A stretch of 15,199 bases of DNA from Treponema sp. Lineage in GTDB: Bacteria > Spirochaetota > Spirochaetia > Treponematales > Breznakiellaceae. The stretch covers positions 1 to 15,199 of the forward strand of contig JAITNU010000204.1 of assembly GCA_031290325.1 (NCBI GenBank), in the 5' to 3' direction. Positions 1 through 7,237 of the stretch are shown piece by piece. The position numbers were made by a program, and so were the translations under genes. Each line of letters begins with the position of its first letter. Position 1 is the stretch's first letter. The notes beneath the pieces were generated by a model that was not told the origin of the DNA, made no database searches, and saw only the letters and a list, made by a program, of their open reading frames with translations.

Positions 1-111
1 TGCATTGATAATTTTGTTTCCCATTGCCTTTTTTTCCATGTTTCTTTATACTCATACTATGACAATACCAAAGAAGGCTTTGGGATGGTGTTTCCCGATC
101 TTCCTGGATGA
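1..111 (+). pseudogene. Possible HicB-type antitoxin remnant
   Basis: Frame 1 is open from the window edge to a TGA at 109-111. Its last residues read YYDNTKEGFGMVFPDLPG. This resembles the N-terminal strand-turn of HicB antitoxins, where an acidic/glycine turn is followed by a V-x-FPDLPGC core. In HicB the chain continues for tens of residues after the Gly (usually Cys, then a GDT/EEA helix). Here it stops directly after FPDLPG, and the chromate-transporter gene begins 30 bases later. No in-frame ATG precedes the motif inside the window, so the true start may lie upstream. The stretch is too short for certainty and the match is from memory of the family. A chance resemblance is the main alternative. 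Confidence 0.35.
24..52 (+). promoter_or_regulatory. Candidate promoter for the chromate transporter pair
   Basis: A -35-like TTGCCT (24-29, 4/6 to consensus) is followed after 17 bases by a -10-like TATACT (47-52, 5/6). Transcription would start near 59, leaving a leader of about 80 bases before the GTG start at 142. The boxes lie inside the HicB-like frame, and the region is T-rich, so a chance match is possible. Confidence 0.3.
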
Positions 112-141
112 AGTGGCGCTTTGTATTGGACGAGGTGATGA

Positions 142-693
142 GTGAAAGCGTATCTTGAGTTATTACTCACCTTTATGAAACTGGGGTGCATCACCTTTGG
201 CGGCGGGTATGCTATGGTCCCGGTGCTCGACCGGGAGCTTATCCGCAAAAAAGGCTGGATCACCATGGAAGAGGTGATGGACTATTACACCATCGGCCAG
301 ATAACCCCGGGTATCATCGCGGTGAATGTCTCAACCTTCATTGGGTATAAACGGAAAGGCCCGCTGGGAGGGGTTCTGGCCACAGTGGGCTTCGTGTTTC
401 CCGGGGTCTGCCTCATCACGGTGATCGCCCTGTTTCTTACCAATTTCGCGGATATCCCTGCGGTTCAGCACGCGTTTAAAGGCATCAGAGTAGCGGTGGG
501 GGGCCTTATCCTCGATACGGTGATTAAGCTCTTTAAAGGGGTGTTTAAAAACGCGCAGGCTGTCATCATTTTTATCCTTGCCTTTGCCCTGTCCACGTTC
601 TGGAGCGCCTCTCCGGTACTCCTCGTGGCCGCCGCCGGTGTGGTGGGCTTTTTTCTGTACCGACCCGCTAAACAGAAGGAAAGCTCCCCATGA
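142..693 (+). CDS. chrA: Chromate transporter family protein, N-type half (short ChrA)
   Basis: This is a 183-residue hydrophobic membrane protein of the CHR (chromate ion transporter) family in its short, single-domain form. The full-length family member is about twice this size and consists of two such halves. The family signature is seen near residues 17-30 (ITFGGGYAMVPVL), followed by a GQITPG segment near residue 52 and several membrane helices. The start is a GTG; GAGG at 132-135 with six bases of spacing supports it. The stop overlaps the ATG of the next gene (ATGA at 690-693), which is typical of half-transporters that work as a pair. The family moves chromate or sulphate-like oxyanions in studied cases, but the substrate here is not shown by the sequence. 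Confidence 0.9.
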   Translation: MKAYLELLLTFMKLGCITFGGGYAMVPVLDRELIRKKGWITMEEVMDYYTIGQITPGIIAVNVSTFIGYKRKGPLGGVLATVGFVFPGVCLITVIALFLTNFADIPAVQHAFKGIRVAVGGLILDTVIKLFKGVFKNAQAVIIFILAFALSTFWSASPVLLVAAAGVVGFFLYRPAKQKESSP

Positions 694-1241
694 CCATGGT
701 GTTCCTCTTTGCCCTGTTTTTCCAGACCGGGCTTTTCTCCATAGGCGGAGGACTGGCGACCCTGCCCTTTCTCTACCAGATGGCGGACCACTACGAGTGG
801 CTGAACCATGAGATGGTCGCGGATATTCTGGCAGTGGCCCAGTCATCCCCCGGGGCTATTGGGGTGAACATGGCGGCCTACGCGGGGTATCGCTGCGCGG
901 GCATACCCGGGGCCTTTGTTGCGGCCCTGGGATTGATCAGCCCGTCGATCATCATCATCATCATCATCGCCCGGATGCTCAAGGCGTTTCGGGCAAACAC
1001 CACCGTGGGTGCGGTGTTTGCCGGGCTTCGTCCTGCTGCAGCAGGGCTGCTCGCCGCCGCCGGTTTTGGGGCGCTCAAGCTTTCCCTCTACAACAGCGCC
1101 GCTTCAGTATGGTATGAGCTGCTCCGCTGGCGTGAGTGCCTCCTCTTTGTGGTGCTGTTTCTGCTGATCTACCATTTCAAGAAACACCCCATCATCTATA
1201 TTGCTGCTGCCGGTGTAATCGGCATCGTGTTAGGACTGTAG
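690..1241 (+). CDS. chrA: Chromate transporter family protein, second half (short ChrA)
   Basis: This is the second 183-residue CHR-family half-protein. It carries the equivalent FSIGGGLATLPFL signature near residues 11-23 and an AQSSPG segment matching GQITPG of its partner. Four-base overlap with the preceding gene implies translational coupling and a hetero-oligomer of the two halves in the inner membrane. One helix contains seven consecutive Ile residues encoded by seven ATC triplets (948-968). The 3' end overlaps by 12 bases the end of the convergent topoisomerase gene, leaving no room for a separate terminator. Family assignment is firm; chromate as the natural substrate is only inferred from the family name. 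Confidence 0.9.
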   Translation: MTMVFLFALFFQTGLFSIGGGLATLPFLYQMADHYEWLNHEMVADILAVAQSSPGAIGVNMAAYAGYRCAGIPGAFVAALGLISPSIIIIIIIARMLKAFRANTTVGAVFAGLRPAAAGLLAAAGFGALKLSLYNSAASVWYELLRWRECLLFVVLFLLIYHFKKHPIIYIAAAGVIGIVLGL

Positions 1242-3110
1242 GGCGTCATTTACCAAATTCTTCATGATATAATCCCGGCGTTCAGGGGTGTTTTTTCCCA
1301 TGTAAAAGGTCAATACCTGGGGCACTGCTTTGAGGGCGCTTATGGCAACCGGTACCAGTCGTATCTCGGCCCCGATAAACTGGCCGAATTCCTTGGGACT
1401 GATCTCCCCTAGTCCCTTGAACCGCGTTACCTCGTTCTGGGTTCCCAGGGCTGCCACCGCCTCGTCCCGCTCCTTCTCAGTATAGCAGTACCGCGTCTCT
1501 TTCTTGGTCCGCACCCGGAACAGAGGGGTTTCCAGGATGAAGATGCGGCCTCCGGTTACGAGTTCCTCAAAATAGGAGAGGAAAAAGGTGAGGAGGAGAT
1601 TGCGGATGTGGAAGCCGTCAAAGTCCGCGTCCGTGGCAATGACGATCCTGCCGTACCGAAGCCCGGCGATATCGTTCTCAATGCCCAGAGCCATCATCAT
1701 GTTGTAGAGTTCTTCGTTCTTGTAGATAGCCGCCCGCTTCTTGCTGAACATGTTTTCAGGCTTGCCCCGGAGGGAGAAGATCGCCTGGGTCATCACGTCC
1801 CGGCATGAAACCATGGACCCTGTGGCTGAATCCCCTTCGGTAATGAAGATGGTGGAAGCCCTGCCTTTTTCCCCGTCTTCCAGATGGTACTTGCAGTCCT
1901 TGAGTTTGGGGATCTTAAGGGCTATGCGCTTGGCCGCTTCCCGGGCCTCTTTCTTAACCTCGTTGAGTTCGGTCCGCAGGTTTTCGTTGGCCATTATCTT
2001 CTGCTCAAGCTGCTTGCCGGACTCCTGGTTCTTGTGAAGCCAGTCCTCCACAGCCTCCTTGGTTTCCTGGACTATCCAGGCCCTGATATCCGAGTTCCCC
2101 AGCTTGTTCTTGGTCTGGCTCTCGAAGATGGGGTTCTTGAGTTTAATCGCCACCGTGGCAATGGTGCCTTCCCGGATGTCCTCACTGCGGTAGTCCTTCT
2201 TGAAGTAGGTTTGAATCCCCTTGAGAAAGCCCTCTTTGAAGGCTGAGAGGTGGGTGCCCCCGTCAGAGGTGAACTGGCCGTTTACAAAGGAGAAGTATTC
2301 TTCCCCATAGTTATTGGTATGGGTAAAGGCGAATTCCAGCCGTTCCCCCTTGTAGTAGCCAATGGGATAGAGCCGCTCTTCCCCGGTCTCTTCGGTGAGG
2401 AGGTCGAAAAGGCCCCGCTGGGACAGGTAGGATTTGCCGTTTAATGAAAGGGTCAGGCCGGTGTTGAGATACGCGTAGTTCTGGATGCGCCGCTCGATGA
2501 ACTCCAGGTTGAAGGTATAGTCCCCGAAGATCTCCCGGTCCGGGATGAACTCCACGTATGTGCCGTCCTCCTGCCCGGTTTTGAGCTTCCCCTTCTTGCT
2601 GCTTTTGAGGGTGCCCCGTTCAAAAATCGCCTCGGCAACGGCACCGCCCCGCACGGCCACCACCCGGAAATAGGAAGACAAGGCGTTGACCGCCTTGGTT
2701 CCCACTCCGTTGAGGCCCACGGAAAACTGAAATACGTCGTCGTTATATTTGGCCCCGGTGTTGATCACCGAGACACATTCCACGAGCTTCCCCAGGGGTA
2801 TGCCCCGGCCAAAGTCCCGGACCTTGACGGTTCCATCTTTGACCACGACCTCAATGACTTTTCCATTGCCCATGATGAACTCGTCGATGCCATTATCAAT
2901 AATTTCCTTGAGGAGCACGTAGATCCCGTCATCCGGGTTGGAACCGTCCCCCAGACGTCCGATGTACATACCGGTCCTCAGCCGTATATGTTCCAGGGAT
3001 GAAAGGGTCTTGATCTTCGACTCATCATATACCACCGGAGACCCTGCCGGTGGTATGACCGATTCAGCTTTTTGTTTTGTTTTTACGGTTTGTTCAGTTT
3101 TTGCTGCCAT
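1230..3110 (-). CDS. parE: DNA topoisomerase IV subunit B (ParE/GyrB-type ATPase subunit)
   Basis: This 626-residue protein is the ATPase/TOPRIM subunit of a type IIA topoisomerase, which with a ParC/GyrA partner passes one DNA duplex through another. The GHKL ATPase has LLKEIIDNGIDEF (catalytic-type Glu69, Asn73), RDFGRGIP (Asp99) and GLNGVGTKAVNALS. The QTK loop is FESQTKNKLG. TOPRIM residues are TEGDSA, DADFDGFHI (the DxD metal site) and the RFKGLGE end motif. Length and the ETPLFRVR segment fit the Bacteroides/spirochaete ParE style better than classical GyrB, which is longer. Changes such as DNGRG to DFGRG and DGSH to DGFH are noted. The first ATG is used; only a weak GGTAGG lies upstream. 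The gene follows the sugar-binding protein by 40 bases, and no ParC/GyrA gene lies in the window. Confidence 0.88.
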   Translation of the reverse strand: MAAKTEQTVKTKQKAESVIPPAGSPVVYDESKIKTLSSLEHIRLRTGMYIGRLGDGSNPDDGIYVLLKEIIDNGIDEFIMGNGKVIEVVVKDGTVKVRDFGRGIPLGKLVECVSVINTGAKYNDDVFQFSVGLNGVGTKAVNALSSYFRVVAVRGGAVAEAIFERGTLKSSKKGKLKTGQEDGTYVEFIPDREIFGDYTFNLEFIERRIQNYAYLNTGLTLSLNGKSYLSQRGLFDLLTEETGEERLYPIGYYKGERLEFAFTHTNNYGEEYFSFVNGQFTSDGGTHLSAFKEGFLKGIQTYFKKDYRSEDIREGTIATVAIKLKNPIFESQTKNKLGNSDIRAWIVQETKEAVEDWLHKNQESGKQLEQKIMANENLRTELNEVKKEAREAAKRIALKIPKLKDCKYHLEDGEKGRASTIFITEGDSATGSMVSCRDVMTQAIFSLRGKPENMFSKKRAAIYKNEELYNMMMALGIENDIAGLRYGRIVIATDADFDGFHIRNLLLTFFLSYFEELVTGGRIFILETPLFRVRTKKETRYCYTEKERDEAVAALGTQNEVTRFKGLGEISPKEFGQFIGAEIRLVPVAISALKAVPQVLTFYMGKNTPERRDYIMKNLVNDALQS

Positions 3111-3150
3111 GAGGGTAGCCTACCATAAAAACGGGTCATGCTGGAAGCCG

Positions 3151-4452
3151 CTATTTTACCAGCAGCCGCTGAATCAGTTTGTAGATCTCTTCTCCCCCCT
3201 GGGCCACCGTGAGCTGACCAAAGGTTACCCGCTGGTGAATGAGCTTAAAGGTGTTGATGAATTCCTGATCATTGGGCAGGTTTGGATCCATCGGCTTCGT
3301 ATACGTGGTAGCCACCGCGTAATAATCGTAGAGCTTCTGATCCGCCGGCGTCGAGTTTGCCCCAATAGCCTCCCGCACCACCGATGAAATTGAAATCCCC
3401 CGGTCATTACCGAGGATTTTACCTGCATCGGGGTTGTTCACAAAGAAGTTGATGAAGGCCATGGCCGCGTCAGGATTGGCGGATTTTTTGTTGACGCACA
3501 GGTACTGACTGGGCATGATCCAGTTCGCGTAGGTTTCCGGGCTGGGGAGCAGGATGATTCCCAGCTCATGCTCGGTGGCGTTTTGGTAGGAACCGAACTG
3601 ATTTGACCATATCAGGCTGATTGCCGCTTTGCCTGCAATCAGGGTGGATGAATCAATGCTGGTGTCCGCATACGACGAGGTCGTTTCAGCATCGGGGATG
3701 ATTTTGTCCGCCCGGAAGCCTTCCCAGAGGGACACCCACTTGGCCGCGTCTTCGGCACTCACGCTGGAGGTGCCGTTGCGGTACACGGGGGTGTTGTTCT
3801 GGCGCATGAAATACACGAAGTAGTTGGCCTGATTGCTGCAGTTGTCGGTCATGGGGAACACGCCTTTGGGCAAGCTGGGGGCAATCGAAAGGCAGTAGGC
3901 CCGCAGTTCCTCCCAGGTCATTATTTCTTTGGGAAGCGGCGCCCCTGAGTTTTCCAGCAGGGTTTTGTTGTACACCAGGCAGAGCATATTGGTACCCAGG
4001 CAGACCCCGTAGAGGTTTTGGTTCATCGTGGCAAGTTCCAGAGCGTCCTGGTCCAGATTGGTAATGTCCAGCAGGTTCCCCTTGTACTTGTTCAGTTCCA
4101 GTAAGGCGTCTTTTGCCACATAGTCGGGGTAATTACCGCCGAACTGAATCACATCCGGTGCGGTTCCACCAGATACCTGAACGGCAAGCTTGTCCCAGTA
4201 GCTATCGCTTCCCATGTATTCGGGGCTTACCTTGATATCAGGATTGGCCTTTTCAAACAGGGCGATTACTTCCAGGGTCCGCTTGTGTCGCTCATCGCTT
4301 CCCCACCAGACCACCCGGATGGTCTTGCTGGCAGCGCTACGGGCTTCCGAAGAAGACGCTGCCGGCGCGGTTTTTTTCCCGCCGCAGGATACGAGACTTA
4401 CCGCCAGAAGAACGGTAATAACCAAGGCAATGTTCCGCATTGCGTTTTTCAT
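3151..4452 (-). CDS. ABC transporter sugar-binding lipoprotein
   Basis: This is a family 1 extracellular solute-binding protein of 433 residues that should present an oligosaccharide to the two permeases encoded just upstream. A basic N-terminus and hydrophobic stretch end in LVSC, with lipidated Cys at residue 23; Ser before Cys is tolerated in spirochaete lipoboxes. The mature part begins with a beta strand of the IRVVWWG type and has the APDVIQFGG and WEELRAY segments usual in this family. An ATG 12 bases upstream (4464) would give a four-residue-longer protein. That ATG, however, supplies the bases of the GGAGG ribosome site (4458-4462) lying five bases before the ATG at 4452, so the later start is preferred. 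Substrate is inferred from the neighbouring glycosidases. Confidence 0.9.
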   Translation of the reverse strand: MKNAMRNIALVITVLLAVSLVSCGGKKTAPAASSSEARSAASKTIRVVWWGSDERHKRTLEVIALFEKANPDIKVSPEYMGSDSYWDKLAVQVSGGTAPDVIQFGGNYPDYVAKDALLELNKYKGNLLDITNLDQDALELATMNQNLYGVCLGTNMLCLVYNKTLLENSGAPLPKEIMTWEELRAYCLSIAPSLPKGVFPMTDNCSNQANYFVYFMRQNNTPVYRNGTSSVSAEDAAKWVSLWEGFRADKIIPDAETTSSYADTSIDSSTLIAGKAAISLIWSNQFGSYQNATEHELGIILLPSPETYANWIMPSQYLCVNKKSANPDAAMAFINFFVNNPDAGKILGNDRGISISSVVREAIGANSTPADQKLYDYYAVATTYTKPMDPNLPNDQEFINTFKLIHQRVTFGQLTVAQGGEEIYKLIQRLLVK

Positions 4453-4461
4453 TTTTTCCTC

Positions 4462-4506
4462 CATGAAAAAAATATTACTATTGATAACTGTCTTGCCTCA
4501 AGGCAA
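4462..4506 (-). promoter_or_regulatory. Possible internal promoter and palindrome before the binding-protein gene
   Basis: On the - strand, TTGCCTTGAGGCAA (4493-4506) is a palindrome with six-base arms and a two-base centre. The TTGAGG inside it could serve as a -35, with TAATAT 18 bases further on as a -10, each 4/6 to consensus. Separate transcription would fit the high level of binding protein relative to permease seen in many sugar importers. The promoter match is weak; the palindrome itself is plain. Confidence 0.25.
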
Positions 4507-4528
4507 CACAGTACATCACTGTTAGTAT

Positions 4529-4547
4529 CCCCTGATTAACGCAGGGG
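4529..4547 (-). other. Intercistronic stem-loop after the second permease gene
   Basis: CCCCTG and CAGGGG form a six-base stem with a seven-base loop starting directly after the permease stop codon. No T-tract follows on the - strand (the next bases are ATACTAAC), so it is unlikely to be a full terminator. It could protect the upstream mRNA end or reduce read-through between permease and binding protein. Confidence 0.5.
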
Positions 4548-5396
4548 CTACCCTTTCATCCCTGTTGTGCTGATTCCTTGCACAAAGTATTTCTGTAGGG
4601 AGAAGAAGAGCAGAAAGCACGGGACTATCGACAGTACCGACATGGCGAACATCGGTCCCCAGGAAGACGAGCCTGAGGAGTCCATGAAGAGCCGCAGCCC
4701 CAGGGGAATCGTATATTTTTCCGTGGTGTTGAGGTAGAGCAGTTGATTAAAGAAATCATCCCAGGTCCACAGAAACGTGAAGAGTGCGGTTGTTACCAGA
4801 GATGGCACGGAAAGGGGCATGACGATGCGGATGAAGATGCCGATCTTGCCGCAGCCATCTATGGTTGCCGCTTCGTCCATGTCTTTGGGAAGACTACGGA
4901 TGAACTGGACCAGGAGAAATATAAAGAACGCGTCGGTTGCCAGCAGTTTCGGTACCACCAGGGGCAGGTAGGTGTCTACCCAGTGGAATCCATTGAACAT
5001 GACGTACCGCGGAATCGTGGTAACATGGGCGGGGAGCATGATTGAAAGCATCATAATGCCGAACCACACCCCTTTGAGGGCAAAGGACAGACGGGCAAAG
5101 GCATAGGCCGTCATGGAGCAGCATATCACGTTGGCAATCACGCAGATTGAGCAGAGCAGGATCGAATTGATGAAGAACCTGCTGAAATGGATGTTCCCGA
5201 CACCTGCCCAGCCTTTGACGTAGTGGCTGCCGGTTACAACTTTGGGAATCAGGGAGGGATCACTGAAGATCATGTTTCCCGCTTTAAAAGAACTGGCAAT
5301 GAGCCACACCACGGGGTAGAGCATCATAATACCAAAGATGATGATGATGAGGTGTGAAAATACCGTTGAAATGATGGGGTTGGATTGGTTTTTCAT
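4548..5396 (-). CDS. ABC sugar transporter permease (MalG/UgpE type)
   Basis: This 282-residue inner-membrane protein is the second channel subunit of the carbohydrate importer. It has about six hydrophobic helices. In its C-terminal half lies the EAA loop that contacts the ABC ATPase, seen as DEAATIDGCGKIGIFIRIVMP near residue 180. The N-terminal LYPVVWLIASSFK segment is typical of MalG/UgpE-type subunits. The ATG overlaps the stop of the previous permease (ATGA), and a strong AAGGAGG sits just upstream, within the end of that gene. The two permeases should assemble one to one. No ATP-binding subunit gene is found nearby. Confidence 0.92.
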   Translation of the reverse strand: MKNQSNPIISTVFSHLIIIIFGIMMLYPVVWLIASSFKAGNMIFSDPSLIPKVVTGSHYVKGWAGVGNIHFSRFFINSILLCSICVIANVICCSMTAYAFARLSFALKGVWFGIMMLSIMLPAHVTTIPRYVMFNGFHWVDTYLPLVVPKLLATDAFFIFLLVQFIRSLPKDMDEAATIDGCGKIGIFIRIVMPLSVPSLVTTALFTFLWTWDDFFNQLLYLNTTEKYTIPLGLRLFMDSSGSSSWGPMFAMSVLSIVPCFLLFFSLQKYFVQGISTTGMKG

Positions 5397-6304
5397 TTAT
5401 CCCCTCCTTCGTAAAACACAAAGGAGTTTGAAAAGCGGAACACCAGAAAGGTGATCACCCCAATGATAATCAAGAGCAGCCACGCCATTGCCGAAGCGTA
5501 TCCCATTTCGTAGTAGAAGAAGCCTTTGATGTAGAGATACAGGGTATAGAACATGGTGGAGTCCAGCGGCCCGCCTTGTCCTCCTGAAATGATGAATGCC
5601 TGGGTGAAGGACTGGAACGCGCTTATCATCTGCATCACCAGGTTAAAGAAGATGATCGGCGACAGACTTGGAATCGTGATGCTGAGGAATTGGCGCATCT
5701 TGCTTGCGCCGTCAACGCTTGCCGCTTCGTAGTACTCAGCGGGAATCTGCTTAAGCCCTGCCAGAAAGATGATCATCGGTGAACCGAATTGCCAGATCGC
5801 CAGAAGCATCAGGGTGTACAGGGCGTACTGGGGGTTCGCGATCCACGCGGGGGCCTGATAGCCGAAAAGGGTGAGCAGGATCGTGTTTATCACGCCGTCT
5901 CCTGAAAAAAGGCGCCGCCACAGTACTGCGATGGCAACAGATCCGCCGAGGAGGGTCGGAATGTAATAAATCGTGCGGTAGATGGGGATCAGCTTGAGTT
6001 TTTGATTCATGATTACCGCCACAAAGAGCGCAAAGGCTAACTTGAGGGGTACCGATAGAAACACAAACTTGAAGGTTACCAGCAGCGAGTTCAGGTAACG
6101 GTCATCTTCGGTGAACATCGTTACATAGTTTTGAAAGCCAATCCACTTTGGGGCACTGAGCATATCAAACCGGGTAAACGATAGATACAACGAACTGAGC
6201 ATGGGATACAAGGTCAATATAAAAAAACCAAGTAACCAGGGCAGCAAGAAGAGATAGGCTACCGCATTTCGCTGCATAAAACCAGATACACCTTTTGTGT
6301 TCAT
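5393..6304 (-). CDS. ABC sugar transporter permease (MalF/UgpA/LacF type)
   Basis: This 303-residue inner-membrane channel subunit carries the EAA loop YYEAASVDGASKMRQFLSI near residue 210. Its N-terminal AYLFLLPWLLGFFILTLYP segment is standard for UgpA/LacF-type permeases. The open frame extends 111 codons further upstream, but that extension lies across the end of the GH43 gene and has no family resemblance. The ATG at 6304 has AAGGAG about six bases before it and gives the usual family length, so it is chosen. It begins 13 bases after the GH43 stop codon. It pairs with the permease at 4548-5396. Confidence 0.92.
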   Translation of the reverse strand: MNTKGVSGFMQRNAVAYLFLLPWLLGFFILTLYPMLSSLYLSFTRFDMLSAPKWIGFQNYVTMFTEDDRYLNSLLVTFKFVFLSVPLKLAFALFVAVIMNQKLKLIPIYRTIYYIPTLLGGSVAIAVLWRRLFSGDGVINTILLTLFGYQAPAWIANPQYALYTLMLLAIWQFGSPMIIFLAGLKQIPAEYYEAASVDGASKMRQFLSITIPSLSPIIFFNLVMQMISAFQSFTQAFIISGGQGGPLDSTMFYTLYLYIKGFFYYEMGYASAMAWLLLIIIGVITFLVFRFSNSFVFYEGGDK

Positions 6305-6317
6305 ACAAACTCCTTGA

Positions 6318-7217
6318 CTATGATATAATCTTTCCACTAAGGGACAAGATACCGGTATTGATAGCGCCGCTCTCGTGTATTTCAAGAAAAACAGGGCGTT
6401 CATGAGGACTTGTGTTTGGGGTATGTATCGCAAGGTACAGGGTCTTTTCAAAAGACCGGAACACCATTCCATGACCGCCATCGGATGCGTAGAGAGGCGT
6501 GTGCTCCTGTTGCCACGGTCCTTTGATGGTTCCGCTTTCTGACCGGGCAAGCCCAATGCAGTACTTTCCGTCTTCGCCAAAAGAAGACCAGAACATGGTA
6601 AGCTCCCCGGTTGAGGTGGTATACAAAAAAGGACCATCGGTTACATAGCTTCCCGGGGCGCGGCCCTTGAGTTCCCGTGCCCAGGGCGCTTCGCTTGCAC
6701 GGAACAGGAGCACAGGCTCATCCGCCGCTTTTTGTAGCGTATCCATCAGGGGCATACAGCAGATCTCACCATCTCCTACCTGCTGCCATTCATGGCAGAA
6801 CACCATCCAGGGATTTCCGTCACCCTCCACATAGAGGGTACCGTCAAGACATTCCCACCCTGGTGGTGTAACAGGCCCATCGCTGTAAAGTGTGAAAGGC
6901 CCGGCAACAGTTTCGCTTTTCAGCACTGCCGTACCGCGGCGCCCTGTTTTTGGCTTGAAGGTCGCAAACATGTAGTAGGCGCCCTTGTACGCGTACACTT
7001 CAGGGGCCCAGAAGTTTTTTTCCGACCAGAAATTTTCAGGAGGACGAAAGGCGGGGAAGGGGCCTTCAAACTCCCCCAGACCATGAACACTCTTGTATAC
7101 GTCGAATCCTACTGCCGGGGTTTTCCATATATCTTTATCCGTTGAACCGTAAAGATAGTAGGTTCCGCCATCAGGTATGATAAAGGGATCCCGTATTTGT
7201 ATCTCACAAAGATGCAT
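6318..7217 (-). CDS. GH43-family glycoside hydrolase (five-bladed beta-propeller)
   Basis: This 299-residue enzyme has repeated GH43 beta-propeller motifs. IRDPFI near residue 10 carries the usual base Asp (Asp10). NFWAPEV follows near residue 70. ECLDGTLYVEGDG carries the second Asp (Asp125). The segment that normally holds the acid Glu (EGP) reads TDGPF, with Asp194 at that place. GH43 enzymes usually release arabinose or xylose from plant glycans; no signal peptide is present, so it should act in the cytoplasm on imported oligosaccharides. The longest frame starts at 7241, but that ATG lacks a ribosome site, whereas AGGAGG precedes the ATG at 7217 and family homology begins right after it. 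The gene starts 20 bases after the preceding stop. Confidence 0.85.
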   Translation of the reverse strand: MHLCEIQIRDPFIIPDGGTYYLYGSTDKDIWKTPAVGFDVYKSVHGLGEFEGPFPAFRPPENFWSEKNFWAPEVYAYKGAYYMFATFKPKTGRRGTAVLKSETVAGPFTLYSDGPVTPPGWECLDGTLYVEGDGNPWMVFCHEWQQVGDGEICCMPLMDTLQKAADEPVLLFRASEAPWARELKGRAPGSYVTDGPFLYTTSTGELTMFWSSFGEDGKYCIGLARSESGTIKGPWQQEHTPLYASDGGHGMVFRSFEKTLYLAIHTPNTSPHERPVFLEIHESGAINTGILSLSGKIIS

Positions 7218-7218
7218 G

Positions 7219-7232
7219 GTACCTCCTGGTAC
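7219..7232 (-). promoter_or_regulatory. Stem-loop enclosing the GH43 ribosome-binding site
   Basis: In the mRNA, GUACC and GGUAC form a five-base stem around the loop AGGA, so the AGGAGG ribosome site is partly looped and partly paired, ending one base before the start codon. It is small and would be weak, but it may reduce initiation unless ribosomes arrive from the upstream gene, whose stop is 20 bases away. Confidence 0.3.
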
Positions 7233-7237
7233 ACTGT

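Noticed and set aside
331..846. 171-codon open frame on the - strand
   Set aside because: It lies opposite the two chromate transporter genes, is rich in Arg, Gly and Pro like an antisense shadow, and has no recognisable motif.
6305..6637. Upstream extension of the first permease frame
   Set aside because: It overlaps the GH43 gene on the same strand in another frame, lacks permease features, and the ATG at 6304 has a good ribosome site.
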